This document shows positions 13,373 to 25,499 of a stretch of 64,000 nucleotides of DNA, one piece after another; positions within the stretch are counted from its first letter, which is position 1; every line of letters starts with the position of its first letter. The stretch is from NCBI GenBank assembly GCA_013368325.1, contig JAACJK010000009.1, positions 186,001 through 250,000 of the forward strand. The letters run 5' to 3'. The stretch comes from Ephemerocybe angulata (taxonomy: Eukaryota > Basidiomycota > Agaricomycetes > Agaricales > Psathyrellaceae). The notes beneath the pieces are model-generated. The model made no database searches. It saw nothing but the letters and a program-made list of their open reading frames with translations, and was not told the origin of the DNA. Made by a program: the position numbers and the translations under genes.

Positions 13373-14294
13373 GTTTTGGATCGCGCAGCCAATGCCCTCC
13401 GGGCGCGGCGGTTTGTGGTAAGAAGTTGTCGGGAAGCAAGTGGTATAGTTGTGGGTGCCCTCTGTCCAGAATATAAGTAAACTCGCAAGTTCCGTCAACG
13501 ATAAGTATAAATGTCCATCAGAGCTACCAAGCGTTACGTACTCGAGATATCGAGGAATATGAACATGGGAATGTATCCTCGGCGCCACCGACAGTCTAGT
13601 CGGGAGGCGCAGAGGCTAGGCCGCACCAACGCATAGAGATAATTCAACGGAGGATCGATCCACCTGCCACGTAATTGAATAATTGAATACCGCCCATGAG
13701 ACCCGGATTCAACTCAACTCTCTTGAGGCTATCGGCGGAGAATAGGTAGTAGAACGCCACTCCACACAGCTATAGCCGTGTAGGATTCTGGTTGTCGCAG
13801 AAAGCCTGGCCTCTATCAAGGCGAGTCGCGGAGATGCACCTGACCTCGGAAACAGCCTGAGTCCCTAAGGGATTCTGCTTTCACCTCTTCACCCCTTGGA
13901 CTATATCTTCGCGTCGAGTCAGAATGCAGCCTATGCTCAGCATAGGCTGCATAAATGCCCCAATTACTAGGCCTCGTATAACACCCCCATGTGTAGAAGG
14001 TGGGTAGGTCTTGCGCCTCCCGGTTCCTTGGGGTGCTTTACGTAGCACCCAAACAAGGACATTTGAAGGGCTATAGAAAGGCGATTCGAGGTTAGTACCG
14101 CTTCCCATGTTCGCTGAGTGACTTAAGCGCTCAGGCCCGGGCTCGGCCCGTTCCCCGCTTAGGGGTTCGAGAAGAGGACGCGTCGACAGCTGTCGTCCTA
14201 AACGCGCTTCTACTTACATAAGGAAGAACTGTACAGTACCTCCCTGAGCCCATTAAAAGACCAAGACCTCTCTTTCTTCTTCGTCTGCATTGAC
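13373..14294. other. Intergenic region with a strong palindrome
   Basis: About 920 bp between divergent genes. It holds the upstream regions of the DUF6533-like gene and the 14295 gene, and the palindrome at 13926-13950. No gene supported. Confidence 0.5.
13926..13950. repeat. Perfect 12-bp inverted repeat with 1-nt centre
   Basis: gcagcctatgct and agcataggctgc are exact reverse complements around a single c, giving a 25-nt palindrome. It could extrude as a hairpin or bind a dimeric factor. It is between genes, with no coding role. Confidence 0.7.
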
Positions 14295-15289
14295 ATGGAC
14301 ACGATCGAGTCCTCCCCTATCCACTCCTCCCTCAAGATGGAGCCCGACGTCGAGCACCAGCAACAATCTAGCTTGGGACCACCATCGTCGTCCCCGGAGG
14401 CTGCTCCCCCACCGTCCGCACAACCGCGAACCGGCTACGCGAGCTCGAGCGCATATAATCGCGAAGAATCCCGCCCAGCGCGAGATGGCACTCAATCTTC
14501 TGGTATGTCGATTGCTGGCTATATTCTGCCTTGGGCGGTATCGGTTGGTGGCCAGAACGCTAAGCAACTGTAGGATCCCCAGTGATCTCGCAGAGAGATA
14601 CCCAGGGTGGGCGTCGTGATACTAGTCGAGCGAGGTCATCTGCGAAGCCCCAGAGCATCTCTGAGCTCGCTGAGACACCATTCGAGCAGTTCGACTCGAA
14701 CGAGGAGATCGGGCGACCTTTCCACCAGAGCATCTCTGATGATGCTGACTTCCAGAGGGGTAAGTACGAATAGCGCATATACGCGGATATGAACTCACCA
14801 TATGTCCATTTAACCGTTATATAGAGCTCACAACGCGCCTTGTCAGTGTTATCCTCGAGACGCACGCTTGGATGTCTTCCAGGCCGCGCTTCGAGCGCGA
14901 CAACCAGTTGGTTCGGCTCACGGACGACATCAAGAGAATCCAGGATGTCGAGGAGCAACAAGGCATGTCTTCTTCGTCCCATCGTCCTAGCGGCAGTCGA
15001 TCTCGCCCTATCTCTACGTCATCGTTTTCCCCACAAAACTATGAGCCAGAACCAGGAGGGCATGGAGATGTGTCGACTGCTCACCTGATGGGTTGGTATT
15101 ATTACTGGTGTCCAACTTTCTATGTTTCGCACCGACCTTATCAGCGACCGTCTTATTCATATGCGAGATTTACTGACACCAATCTTTCCTGTAGCTGCGG
15201 CGCGAGAGAAGCTCGTGCAATTCGTGCGCCATTTCACGACCGCGATCCAAGCTTTAGCCCAAGGGTTCACGCTCCAGCCCCTTGATTGA
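14295..15289 (+). CDS. Hypothetical protein, 4 exons
   Basis: Exons 14295-14502, 14574-14759, 14825-15091 and 15195-15289 join in phase to a 251-aa protein. The first half is Pro/Ser-rich and likely disordered. The middle has an acidic helix (RLTDDIKRIQDVEEQQ), then another Ser/Pro-rich part, and the end is a clear amphipathic helix (AREKLVQFVRHFTTAIQAL). All introns have GT-AG ends and the exon phases agree, which supports the model. I do not recognise the family. The terminal helix could be a membrane-association or oligomerisation segment; that is a guess. Confidence 0.6.
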
Positions 15290-16087
15290 CGCCAGCTGGT
15301 TTCCATGACGACTATTTCTCCCACTCGTAGACCTGTACGGCGCTTTCGAAGCACGGTTGTATTCTACTCTGTCCTTTCTTCAAGTTTCTCGCATTCCCTG
15401 GTAAGTTCGTCTTACGAACAGCCGATGCTTACCACTGTCAGCCCCATACCATCGCCATAGCCACAATACTCCACAGGGGACGCGCGATCGCCAAGATGCT
15501 AACCCAGATGACGAGTGGGGGAGCGATAAATGGTGGCGTAATGTGGTTGCTTGGACCCCCTCCGATAGTGTCATGGTTGTTGTAAGGACTTTGAAGGCGA
15601 CTGATCGCGACTGATCGCGACAAATGTAGAAGCGATGACGTCGGTCATCCCGTTCCTGGTGCCTCACCAACTAATCTAATCTTAGCGCGCGCCACCCAAA
15701 CCCACTCCAAGCGTTAACGCCGAAGGGTTCAACAAACAGCCCTGGATACCCTACATAGCGACCTACATCCTTCCCATTGTTATCCTAATCGGACGGCTAA
15801 TCCAAGCACCTCCGCAGGTAAGGGCTGTGACGGCCCCACCATGACCCATTGGATGACCTCAGGAATGCGCCGCGTCCACGCAACGGATGTACAGCCCAGG
15901 AGCGGGTACATCACTCCACCTCGCGGTGACGATCCAGAGAGACTAGAGCGTCGCAATTACCGCATTGCACACTCTACTCTTCATTCTGTGGCTTGGTCGT
16001 CCATACCGGGTTATCTATGCACATTGAAGTGGAGAGTCTGACGACGATGTCTCCTCGTCCTTGCTGCGTAATCGAGTCGCTAGTGCG
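15290..16087 (+). other. Region with possible extra exons, no gene settled
   Basis: Short open segments occur, including one at about 15690-15820 that encodes a hydrophobic helix (IPYIATYILPIVILIGRLIQ) followed by a gtaaggg donor. It might belong to a 3' extension of the previous gene or to a small membrane-protein gene, but I could not join exons in phase. Confidence 0.3.
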
Positions 16088-16095
16088 TATATAAA
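16088..16095 (+). promoter_or_regulatory. TATA box of the 16224 gene
   Basis: tatataaa lies about 130 bp upstream of the ATG at 16224, followed by a C/A-rich leader. The spacing is typical of a fungal core promoter. Confidence 0.55.
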
Positions 16096-16223
16096 GGACG
16101 TCTGCATCTCAGAGTAAATCCCACAAACAACTTCTACCACCACCCTACTATCCAAGCAAGATTCTTGCAGTACTCGCCCTACTCTTCAGTCTCATCTCAT
16201 ATTTTGCATACAAATCCCACACA

Positions 16224-17023
16224 ATGGCTGACGTCGAAACCCAACATGCTCCCCAACCACCAAAGACCGAGTCTGGCGACCCCCGTACCAAGGATGACCA
16301 GACCGTCGACGCCGAGCTCGCCAAACGCCTTTCCGTCATGGTCGAAGAGGCAAACGAGCGCGTCGTACCTCTCGTAAAGATGGTTCGCCAGGTCAGTCTC
16401 GCGCTCAGCTTCCTTCCTCGACCACAGTCTAACCCATGTATCTTCCGCAGAAAATCGAACACTTCGAGAGCCAGAAGCCCGAAGAACGCTCCGAGGAGCA
16501 GCTCGTGAAAGAAGTCCGGCCTCTACTCGAGCAAGCCGAGAAGATTCTGAACGAGACAAACGGCGCGATCCGCGGCGCCGACCCCGACAAGCGCTTGTCG
16601 AACCAGGCAAAGCGCAACATGCAGGACCACAAGGCGACTCCGGAGGAACAGCGGCTCGCGGAGGCGCTCAAGATCATGATCGAGGAGGTACAGGGCACGA
16701 TCGAGTGGGCGAAGGGAAAGCTTGACTCGTACCCGAAGGCGAAAAAGGATTTGGGCCCGCTCCTCGATGCCCTGGGCCAGCCGTTGACGCAGATTGTTGG
16801 AGGCGTCGGGCTGCTTCTCGCTGGTGTGCTGAACTTGGTCGGGAATTTGGTAAGGCGATCTGTTATGCAGTCAGATTATTGAGAAACTGATCGAGGGTTT
16901 GAATAGCTGAGCGGCCTTGGTCTCGACGGCCTTCTCAAGGGCATCTTCGCCGCCACCGGCCTCGCACAGATCTACAAGGGTCTGGGGCTCGACAAGATGT
17001 TGAATTACGGGGCTAAGAACTAA
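16224..17023 (+). CDS. DUF6987-like protein
   Basis: Three exons, 16224-16391, 16451-16849 and 16907-17023, give 227 aa with all phases in agreement. The N-terminal two thirds is charged and helical (KIEHFESQKPEERSEEQLV, then a long helix with LLEQAEKILNETNGAI). The C-terminus is Gly/Leu-rich: VGGVGLLLAGVLNLVGNL, then LSGLGLDGLLKGIFAATGL. This combination resembles the fungal DUF6987 family as I remember it; the family has no assigned role. The Gly/Leu-rich tail may sit in or on a membrane. A TATA box upstream and the C-rich leader suggest active expression. Confidence 0.65.
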
Positions 17024-17145
17024 TGAAGGAAACTGGCAACAATTAACGAGCTGTATCATAGTGTATATCATTGTATTCTTACCGGGAATCCTAACTACCC
17101 ACTACGCGCCTCTCGCGAGCTTTTGGCACACAGATTCGTGGAATT

Positions 17146-18970
17146 TCAAGAATTCGCCTGAGGCGTATTGGCAGTATTGGCAAGGTCTTGCACAAGTTGG
17201 GATCGAAGATTTCGTGAGAAGGCCAACAGCTGCTCTATCTCGGTCCAATACTGCCACGGCTCGGAGTCCCTTTTCCAACCCTCTGCGAGGGTTTCCAGTT
17301 GAGGGAAAAGACAGTGGAGGTACTGCACCAGTTCAAGCTTTGTTGTCGATGTCGGCTTCTGCAGACCAGGTAGGTGTACCGTGTCACGAAATACTATTCG
17401 TTTCAAGGTGTCCAATGGCGGGGAATTGCTGGGGATTGGAGGGATATCTGAATAGTCGACCACAAGCTCAATGGTGGCCAGGTGGCGGCAAGACTTTGCT
17501 AGATCCTGTAGCACAGGGAGGCCGAAAGTAGCCAGTTGGTCGGGGGCTCGACTCGATACCGGGCGTGGATAAAGGAAGAGGTTCTTCAAGCGGGGAAGCC
17601 GACAGGCAACTTCTCCTAGTCGGTGGTTAATGTCGACGTCAAAGAAGGGGATGTAATTAATTCGAAGGTTCTCCAGGGAGGTTAGAGTGCCCAGACTGGA
17701 CAGGAACGCTTCGTAGTTTGCATACTTGGGATCGCCTCGAGCAGGTTCAATCGCTGCGTGAGGTATGACAAACGCGCTCGGCGCGCCAACGACCAGGATC
17801 TTGAGAGAGGGGTTTCGTTTTGCGTAGGTAGTGGCAGCAAGGGGCATCAGAAGGGCCTGTTCGCCGGGAGTGCCAGGCGCCATGCCCAATATTAGGATTT
17901 CCAAGCCGGACGGCAGTATACTTGCTGCCACTTGAAGATGTTCCACCCCGCTGGCCTTGATATAAAGTTCCTTCAACTTCTGGAAACTCGTTTTCCTGAC
18001 AGTAAGTGCTTGGATGACAGTCGAAAATGCGGGTGGATGATGATAATCTTCCGGATGCTGGATAGTAAGTTTAAACTTTTCCAGGGAGGCGAGATTGTCT
18101 AATCGCCAGAGCTGAACGTCATCGAGGCCATTGAGCATCAGGTCCAAGCGAGTCAGCGAGGTGATCTTGGATACGTTGCTAATGATAAGGGGACTGCAAG
18201 GTTGCTCGAGGCGCAGACACTTGGTAAAGCATTCTCTCTGGGACATATAGGATGTGATTGCAAGGGTGGATTCGGAAACGACGGGATTTTCGAAGTCGAC
18301 GATAACAATCTTCACCAGATGGGCAACGGAGAAGGTGACGAAAAGAGACATGTCATCGGACGAGTTGACGAAAAGGCGGCTGAGAGCAGGGAAAAGAGGG
18401 TCTGGTCGCTGCTTTGAGGTCGTAAGCTGAAGTATCCATGGAAGTCCAATGGGGTAGATAGGCGTCTTGAACGCAAGGGATCGTGTCTTTGAGGAGTACA
18501 GCTTGAATCGATCCCATTCTTTTGACGATATGGCGTTGAGATTGCTCTGGCAGGGTATCGGTCAGCGCACATTGGCTACATTGGGTCTGTCAACTTTCTC
18601 GCACCTCTGGGCACCATGATTCCCCCAGGCTATCTGTCACTGACGCGTTGAGGAGACGAAGGGCGGGTTCGAACGTTGATAGGTGCTCCCAGAGAACACC
18701 TGTGCTGGCGTTAAAGAAAGCGCGGTTCACAAGGGCTAACCGGGCCCAGGGTGCAGTCCAGGACGTTGGAAACGCGGGAACTTTGTCTGGAGTGATCTCT
18801 ATATTCGCTTCGGCGAGCGTGGTCTCTTTGAGGCATTGGAATATGAGCGATGTGAGCTCAAAGTTCTCCAGTACACGGGCTGTGTTATCTTTTGGACATG
18901 GTGCGCAAAGTTAGCAGTCATATGTCGTTGATCATGGACAGGATTAGGGAATACCTCGTCCTAGAGACAT
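17146..18970 (-). CDS. F-box/LRR-like protein, tandem paralog A
   Basis: Proposed exons 18955-18970, 18605-18879 and 17146-18546 give 563 aa. The large exon is paralogous throughout to 19508-20923 (shared MSLF(V/I)TFSVAHLVK, LRLEQP/LRLAQP and LxxFxLTIQ blocks). The middle exon matches the paralog's F-box-like start (FELTSLIFQCLKETT, then LALVNRAFFNASTGVLWEHL). No ATG lies in frame at its 5' end, because a TAA interrupts. A 16-bp first exon (MSLGR) spliced with gtattc...cacag restores phase and provides a start; this is inference. Otherwise the gene may have lost its start. LRR-type substrate adaptor likely, target unknown. Confidence 0.65.
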
Positions 18971-19507
18971 CCTTAGGCCTTAGAGCCAATCCCAGGGGGA
19001 GCGAATGAAGGTCAGACTTGAGATTTGCCGGAGTAAGATGACAGTGCGGCGCAAGCGCCAGGTTTTTAACGCCGGCGATTACAAACTTGGTCTCACGGTG
19101 TCCTCTGGCCTTCTGACCGCACCGACTAGTACAAGTATCTCCAGTTCAAACCATTGACGTTTCAAATTATTGAGACCATATGACGACAGCGGTGTACCAC
19201 AAGTGGTATCAAGGAGGGTTGGATGGCATATAAGAGGTCTCGTGAGGCAAGCCACTCTCTCGAGGATTTTGTATTTCGTCAACTTGTCAAGCAACGAGCA
19301 CGCGAGGCAGCGAAAAGGAGCGGCCGTTTCTCAGCATGTTGCACTTAAGTATACTCGTGAGGAATATAGTACTCTTACCGAAACGTCTACAACATCTCGG
19401 GAGTTGATTGAGGAGGACGACCTGTCACCTTTCGGCGTCATACTGTATGAACATCAGCACAGTCCATAGCCGGAGCCCAAAGGGTAACGGACATTCGAAG
19501 TTAGATT
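18971..19507. other. Gap between tandem F-box paralogs
   Basis: About 540 bp. It includes the upstream region of paralog A and the 3' flank of paralog B. A minus-strand segment near 19080-19290 is weakly LRR-like and might be a remnant of another family copy; not supported enough to call. Confidence 0.35.
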
Positions 19508-21290
19508 TCAAGCATCTGCTTGAGCGGTGTCGGTCTTCGCAAGATCTTGTATCGCTTGGGCCCGAATATCCCGAGAGAAGGAAAGAAGCTGCTCTATCTC
19601 TTCCCAATGTTTCCACTCCGGAGTGTCCTTAACCCAGCCCGAGGTGAGGTCTTTCAGTTGCGGAAACATGCGGTGAAGATACTGTGCCAATCGAAGTTTT
19701 TCACCAGAAGGCCAACTTTGTTCCAAGCCAAGCCTTTTGAGGGACGCTCGAAAGAAGATACTCTTGATGTTGAGCATTGGAGTGCAGCCGCCGCCGATGT
19801 CGGGAATATCCGAGAAGTCGAGGTAGATTCTGATATCGGTGAGGCATGGGCACGTCGTGGACAGCTTCGCCAGCGCCTGAAGGCCGACGGTTTCCAAGGC
19901 GTCTGCAGGCCGTCTTGTCACTGCTTGAGGTTGGAGGTTCAGCATCAAAAGCTGTGAAAAACGGCTGGCAACATCAAGTAGGCAGTGTTGAATGTCGAGT
20001 TTGAAGAAAGGGATGAGGAGAATACGGAAGTCCGTCATGTCACGTAGAGCAGCGAGGCTAGACAGAAACTCTCCATAGTCGGAGTACTTGGAATCGCCGC
20101 GAGCAGGTTCCACTGCTCCAGGGGATGATATCGGTATGTCCCAAGGTGCAGATAAGGTGAACTTCTTGAGAGAAAGATTTCCCTTCGCATAGGCGGTGGC
20201 AGCGCGTGGGACGAGGATAGTTTGCTCGGAGGGACTGCCGCTCAAGACCTCCAAACTAAGGGTGCCTAGTTTTCCCAGCACCATGGATGCCGCCAACCGC
20301 AAGTGATCGAGCCCACTTGCCACGACCACGAACCGTACTAGGGTAGGCAGGCTTGACTTCGTTATTACCGGGGCCTGACTAGGAGTCGAAAATGGTAGAG
20401 GATTCTGATTATCGCCTGGCTCTGGATGGTCTTGGATGGTAAGCTTGAACCATTCCAAGCATTCAAGGCTTCCTAGTCTCCATAACTGAGCGCCTTGTAG
20501 ACCGGGGATCATTAGTTCCAGGCCGTTCAGCGAGGCGATCTGGGCCACGTTCCCGAGTACGAGGGGGTTGGATGGTTGGGCGAGGCGGAGATACTTCAAG
20601 GCATGCGATTCTCTTTGGCGAAGATGTGTGGTGATTTCAGCAGATGAAGTACGCTGGCCGAGGTCAACGACGATGTATTTCACAAGATGAGCAACGGAAA
20701 AAGTGATAAAAAGCGACAAGTCATCGTCAGGGTTGACAAATAGCCAGGCGAGTGCAGGAAATAGCGGGTCTGGTCGATGCTTGGAGTTTAAGATTTGGAG
20801 TATCCACGGTAGGGGAATTGAGCGGGGGCTTAGAGCTGTTTTGACAAATGCTAACGTTCGCGTCTTCGATGAATAGAAGCGAAATCGATCCCATTCTTTC
20901 GCTGAGATGACGCTGAGGTTTTGCTGTAAACAAGTGGATTAGTGCCTGGTTTTTGCATCCCAAGCAGCATATATTTCGCACCTCTGGGTAAAGCGTATCT
21001 CCAAATTCACTTGTCTCTGGTCGACAAAGGAGACGGAACAGAGGGTCGAACGACGATAGGTGCTCCCAGAGAACCCCGGTGCTGGCGTGAAAGAAAGCAC
21101 GATTCACAAGTGCCAAGCGGACCCATGGTGCTGTCCAGGAGGATGGAAGGACAGGAATGAGGTCCATCCTGGTACTTATGCCATCTTCCTGTCGAGTAAT
21201 ATCCTTGAGCGATTGGAAAATAATGGACGTGAGTTCCAAGCTATCCAACACCCGTTTCACGCTGTCCGTGTTGGCTGCTGCTGTGTACAT
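19508..21290 (-). CDS. F-box/LRR-like protein, tandem paralog B
   Basis: Two exons, 20982-21290 and 19508-20923, joined in phase across a 58-bp intron, give 574 aa. The start MYTAAANTDSVKRVLDSLEL leads straight into the F-box-like helix (LELTSIIFQSLKDITR), followed by LALVNRAFFHASTGVLWEHL. The remainder is leucine-rich with repeated beta-strand-like segments (LNGLELMI, FKLTIQD, LGTLSLEV, LRLAQYLHRMFPQLKDL). Same order, strand and intron position as paralog A, so a tandem duplication. Likely an SCF adaptor of the lineage-expanded type. Confidence 0.78.
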
Positions 21291-21559
21291 GGTCAGCCAT
21301 TTCCTCGTATTTACTAATGTCGCCTGAGAGCTTACACTGATCCGCAGACATTCCAGGACCAGTATCGACGAAGTGCAAGTAGGGACTGGTGGCGAGTGAG
21401 AGGCGGGGGTCAAGCCCTAATCAGGCTCACCCCAGATGGCACGGCAATCACAAAAACCTGTCGCACGATCTATGTGGACATGCAGGCGACTGTATCTCTT
21501 GCAAGTTGCTCTCCACCTTTTCCCGTTGTTCTCGCTGTCACTTGATTTTCGTCAAGCAG

Positions 21560-22032
21560 ATAGCCAGTCATTTCAAAGCATTATCATGCCCTCGTTGTGT
21601 CCCGGAACCTTCAAACGCATGTACGAGAAAGTGGAGTCTTGAGGTGATACATCTCATTCAAGTTTCAAGAGTGGCCTAGCGGACGATGGCCAAATGGCAA
21701 GTATGTGGTCCACGTTTGGGCAAGTAGATTCACGGGCCCGACTCCTCTACGAACGTTGAACGCACTACATGTGGTGACTCTGCAGCTGCGATTCTCTGCC
21801 TTTTCAGGTCCGATCTGCCCTGGATATCGATGGATAGATGGTCGCCGAGAAGCGCTGTGCAGAAGAACTGGTCGTCTTCAAGTTGCTCCAGATTCAAGGA
21901 TTGTCCAATGACGGCCCCGTTCTGGCTTCGAAGATGGAGCCCGCTTTCGCGAACACATCCTCCTTCTCTAGTTGCAAGCTGCCTCAAATTTACTGACATC
22001 CCCCATCCTGAAATGCTATAATATATATTCAT
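21560..22032 (-). pseudogene. Decayed coding fragment, copy 1 (compare 55270-55600)
   Basis: Sequence around 21640-21800 is similar, on the same strand, to 55330-55510, both in DNA (shared gagtagattc/caagtagattc, acgttgaacg/acgctgaacg) and in minus-strand translation (VRSTFVEESG...VNLL versus VRSAFAEDSP...MNLL). No complete frame survives in either. It may derive from an F-box/LRR-type gene. Confidence 0.4.
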
Positions 22033-22232
22033 ATCCGTGTCACAGGAGGCATGCGCGTGATGTGAGTACTAATACAAGGTATCATCGAAAGGGAAATGTA
22101 TCACGTCGTAGCTGGGGACAATGAGGGAATGTTGAAAGATGTGGGAACGATCCAAAACCAAGATCTAGAAATACAAAAGAACAGCAAAAAGGATAGAGAG
22201 ACTACACAGAATCGGAAAGGGAACAACTGAAT

Positions 22233-24910
22233 CTACTCCGAGTCCTCGGAGCTAGAGCGCTCTAAAGTCGCATTCTCTGCTTCAAGGCGGCGTGACAACC
22301 CACTCCGCTGTCGCTTCTTTGGGGAGCCCTCTGTAAGGGCTTCCTCGGAAGGCCTCTTCACCCCTTCCGTGGGCTCATAATGGCCAGATGCGAGCTGAGG
22401 CAACGGTTGGCGCCGCTGGGGAAGTCTTATGGGCGAAGACTCGGGGGAAGATGGAGCAGAGGAGTCCGAGGTTCCGGGGGCAGGTCCATTGATCTCCTCG
22501 AGTTCAAGGGCATCGAGGCACGTCTGGAAGAACCCATCGACCTCGGCGTAATGCTCTTCAGCCTTCATCCAGAGTTTCTTCCTAAGCATCTTGACCAGCT
22601 TGTCCGACGTTTTAGCGGTAGCACGATAATCGGCCTTCGAGCGGTGGATGCCGTCGATGAACTTCTTGAAGCTTTGGAGGAGGTTTACAATCGGCCTCCC
22701 CCAATATTTCGAAATGAGGTCTGTGTCCAAAGGCTCGCTCATGAATAAGGCCTTCCAAGCGCGTGCATCGGCTTCCTTGGCAGACTCCCATTTCGACAAG
22801 AATTCAGGAATATTTCTGTTAGGCACGCCTGGCGTAGCAAACCAGAAGACGATGTGGCAAGTGGCGTAGAAGAACGATTCGATGTCGTCCAGGTGGTCCT
22901 GAGGAGGAGGAGGTTGAATCTTCGGGTTCGAGCTCTGGAGTACGGCCATAGATTGGTATTGTCGGGTGCCCTGTGATTGGAAAGCTTTTCAGTAAGATCC
23001 TGGAATACGCTCGAGGATAACGTACCGTTCGGGGGTCAGCAGAAATTTCAGAGGGTTTACGGTCGATCTTAACGGCCATGTCGAGGTCAATGATGACCCC
23101 ACGGCGTCCCGGCTCGGCAGAAGGACCAATGAGAACGTTCTGCATCGATATATCCCGGTGAAGTACGAGTCGATCGTAAAGTTTCTTGTGAGCTGGAAAG
23201 TATATCAGACAATGAAGATTACAATTCAAGTGGTGCTCGTACCTTGAATAGCATCCTTGATTGCAGCGATGAGCTGGATACGGTCGTCAAAGTTCCAGAT
23301 CGACGGCCCATAATGCTCCATCACCACTCGCGACTTTATACGATTATGGAAACCGGGATGCTGGCAGGTCGCAGGTCGGTAATTCTTGGTTTCAGCGCGG
23401 TCATCTTCAAACGAAATCATCTGCACCACACCCTCTACACCTTGGGCAACCTTGAGATACTCGATCTCAGACTTTCTGGTACCTGTGCGCCAAGCGTCCT
23501 TGATGAGAACACGCTCTCCGGTCTCTGGATGAGAGGCGTGCCAGCAAGTCGTACCCCGGCCGCGGATGCTGGCACGGACAAAAGGCGGCGCGGTCATATC
23601 GAGGTTGTAGTTGATAGGATTCCCTTCACGGTCGCTCGACGCTATCGTGCCCGAACACTTTTTGCCGGTCTTTGGGTCAATGATCCACTGGACGGAGGTA
23701 TCAATGCCGAGTACAGATTCATCGGTGGACGAAAGACCGAGAACCAGTCGAATGAATGTTAGGGGATCCGTATGGACGTCGTGGAAGGGGGTCACATAGG
23801 TTCCACTCCGGTCGTAGTGAACGACGCGAACGTGCTTCTCGGTGATGATGAGAGCGCGAACGAATTCTCGATTTGGTTGTTGAATGTATATTTGCCTAAG
23901 GAATAGACGAATAAGAGCATGAAAATGAATCCAGACGCAGGTACTTACCTGCAATACGTTCCGAGCTGCGCGACTTGGTCCAACTGCTGGTCTTTGGCTC
24001 TCTCGAGCTTCGCATCAAAGACGGAGGCAACATTCTGGTAACCAATACCGGTACTATAAGATGTGGATGGTCGCGCGAAAGAGGGTCCGGTCGCACGGAT
24101 AGAAATATCGGGGCGAGTCTTGTGGTGGTTGTCGTGGTCCATGTTTAGTGCATGCGTGTCAACGGCTTTGCGAGTAACGCTGGCTGCCCCATCGCGACCG
24201 AACTTGGCCAGAATGCGGTTCACAATGGCGACGATTGGTTTGTAGAGATCCGACTCCTTTTTTGCGTATTCCGGAAGGCCTGTCCACCGGCCCTCGCGGT
24301 AGCCCGAGTTGCTCTGTTTCAAAAACTTGTCGACATCACCCTCGGACACGAGATCATGATAAAGGGACGGGGCCCAGGTACGGTCCGTGACGTAGATGTC
24401 CGTGCCAAGTTCCAACTTGAGATCCTCCTTCAGTTCGGCAACTTTCTGGTGGGCGAACATTGCGTTTTGAGTGCTGGCCCCCTGGGGAGTTCCGCCCGAC
24501 TGAGTGCCGCTGAATATGGCTGCAGCTTCGCTGGTGGAGTACGTCTGTGGGGTCGAGAGATGAGGGGCAGGCTCGCTTTCAACGACGGCTGCAGTGGTCC
24601 GAGGAGGAGTTTGGTTCCGGAGTTCGCCAGCTTTACGGGCCAGCTCGAAGCGAGCGGTGTACTGCCTTGGGTTGCGGGGCTTGGGGGCGGCGGGTTGAGG
24701 TGCGGCGGCGGCGGCGGCAGGGGTGGCTTCACCCTGGGACCGAGTGCGAGGTCGCTCTCCGGTAGCGACAGCAGACTTCTTGCGACTACGAGGCTTGGGT
24801 TTGGGCTGAACAGGCGGCCCAATTGATTCAACAGGGGCGAAGCTGGAGTTGGATCGAGTGATGGATCGAGTGCGGTAGCGTGGGGGATTGCTGTCGGTGG
24901 GTGTGGACAT
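22233..24910 (-). CDS. FunK1-type fungal protein kinase, copy A
   Basis: Four exons, 23949-24910, 23243-23895, 23026-23192 and 22233-22970, all in phase, give 839 aa. The N-terminal 120 residues are basic and Ala/Pro-rich with KPKPRSRKK, a possible nuclear signal. A conserved domain follows (LKLELGTDIYV, YKPIVAIVNRIL). The kinase core shows GRGTTC near residue 430 (glycine loop), VLIKDAWR (lysine), LHRDISMQN (HRD catalytic loop) and IIDLDMA in place of DFG, as in the fungal-type Pkinase family. DHLDDIESFFYATCHI is the family's post-activation-loop helix. The C-terminal tail is acidic, with SPKKRQR. Paralogous to copies B and C, with the same exon limits; it is the only copy with the long N-terminus. 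Substrate unknown. Confidence 0.88.
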
Positions 24911-25117
24911 GATTCGTTGTGGTTGAGGTAGTGGATGAGCGAGAGATGATGGTGGTAGTGGAAGAAGATGTGTTCAATCTCCGATATAGGCTCAGTGAAT
25001 GTTCAAAACCAAGAACCGCGTCACGCGTCACGGTCCAACGCGCCCCCAATTATGGACCCCAGGCCCGTGACCGTGGCTGGGCTAGCCACTGAGGCCCTTG
25101 CCGCTTTGGGGGTGATC
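24911..25117. other. Kinase A upstream region
   Basis: Short spacer between the kinase start codon and the left inverted repeat; expected to hold the kinase A promoter. No motif stands out. Confidence 0.4.
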
Positions 25118-25143
25118 GGCTGGCCGCTCTTAACCCACCCGGC
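25118..25143 (+). repeat. 26-bp inverted repeat, left copy
   Basis: An exact reverse complement of 54522-54547. Similarity continues more weakly on both sides, and each copy has an E-box-like cacgtg on the inner side (25158 and 54503). It marks the outer end of the left 355-bp repeat array. Confidence 0.8.
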
Positions 25144-25499
25144 TGGCCGCTCCGCGCACGTGCTCCAGGGACCTGCTGACCTCTGCTGACGTGTCCTTCG
25201 TTATGCGTTGCACTAGCACCCAAGACTGACCATCGTTACGGTCCCCAGTACAAGGGCAAATGGTGGGCGATGACTCCTGAATTTGTATTGGACACTCCAC
25301 ATACCTCCGCGACAACTATTGGATTAATATTCCAACGATACATAGGGTAGGGCATGGTTTTACGGTTGGAATACGTAGCGGCGCACATCCTCTATCCTTC
25401 TGTTCAAACGCCGACTGTCACCTTCAAACTGCAATATCAAATAGCCATGTTCAGACCTTCACCCGCAGTCACAGGGAAGTCGTCGGTCGCGCCCCACAC
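25144..25499. other. Spacer between left inverted repeat and array 1
   Basis: About 350 bp with no gene. It contains a G/C-rich segment next to the inverted repeat and then AT-richer DNA without recognisable features. Confidence 0.4.

Noticed and set aside
15690..15830. PEX13-like or other membrane-protein gene
   Set aside because: Only one hydrophobic helix; exons before and after could not be joined in phase and no family motif was found.
24152..24826. 224-codon plus-strand frame opposite kinase A
   Set aside because: Gly/Arg-rich antisense of the Ala/Pro-rich kinase N-terminus; no family resemblance.
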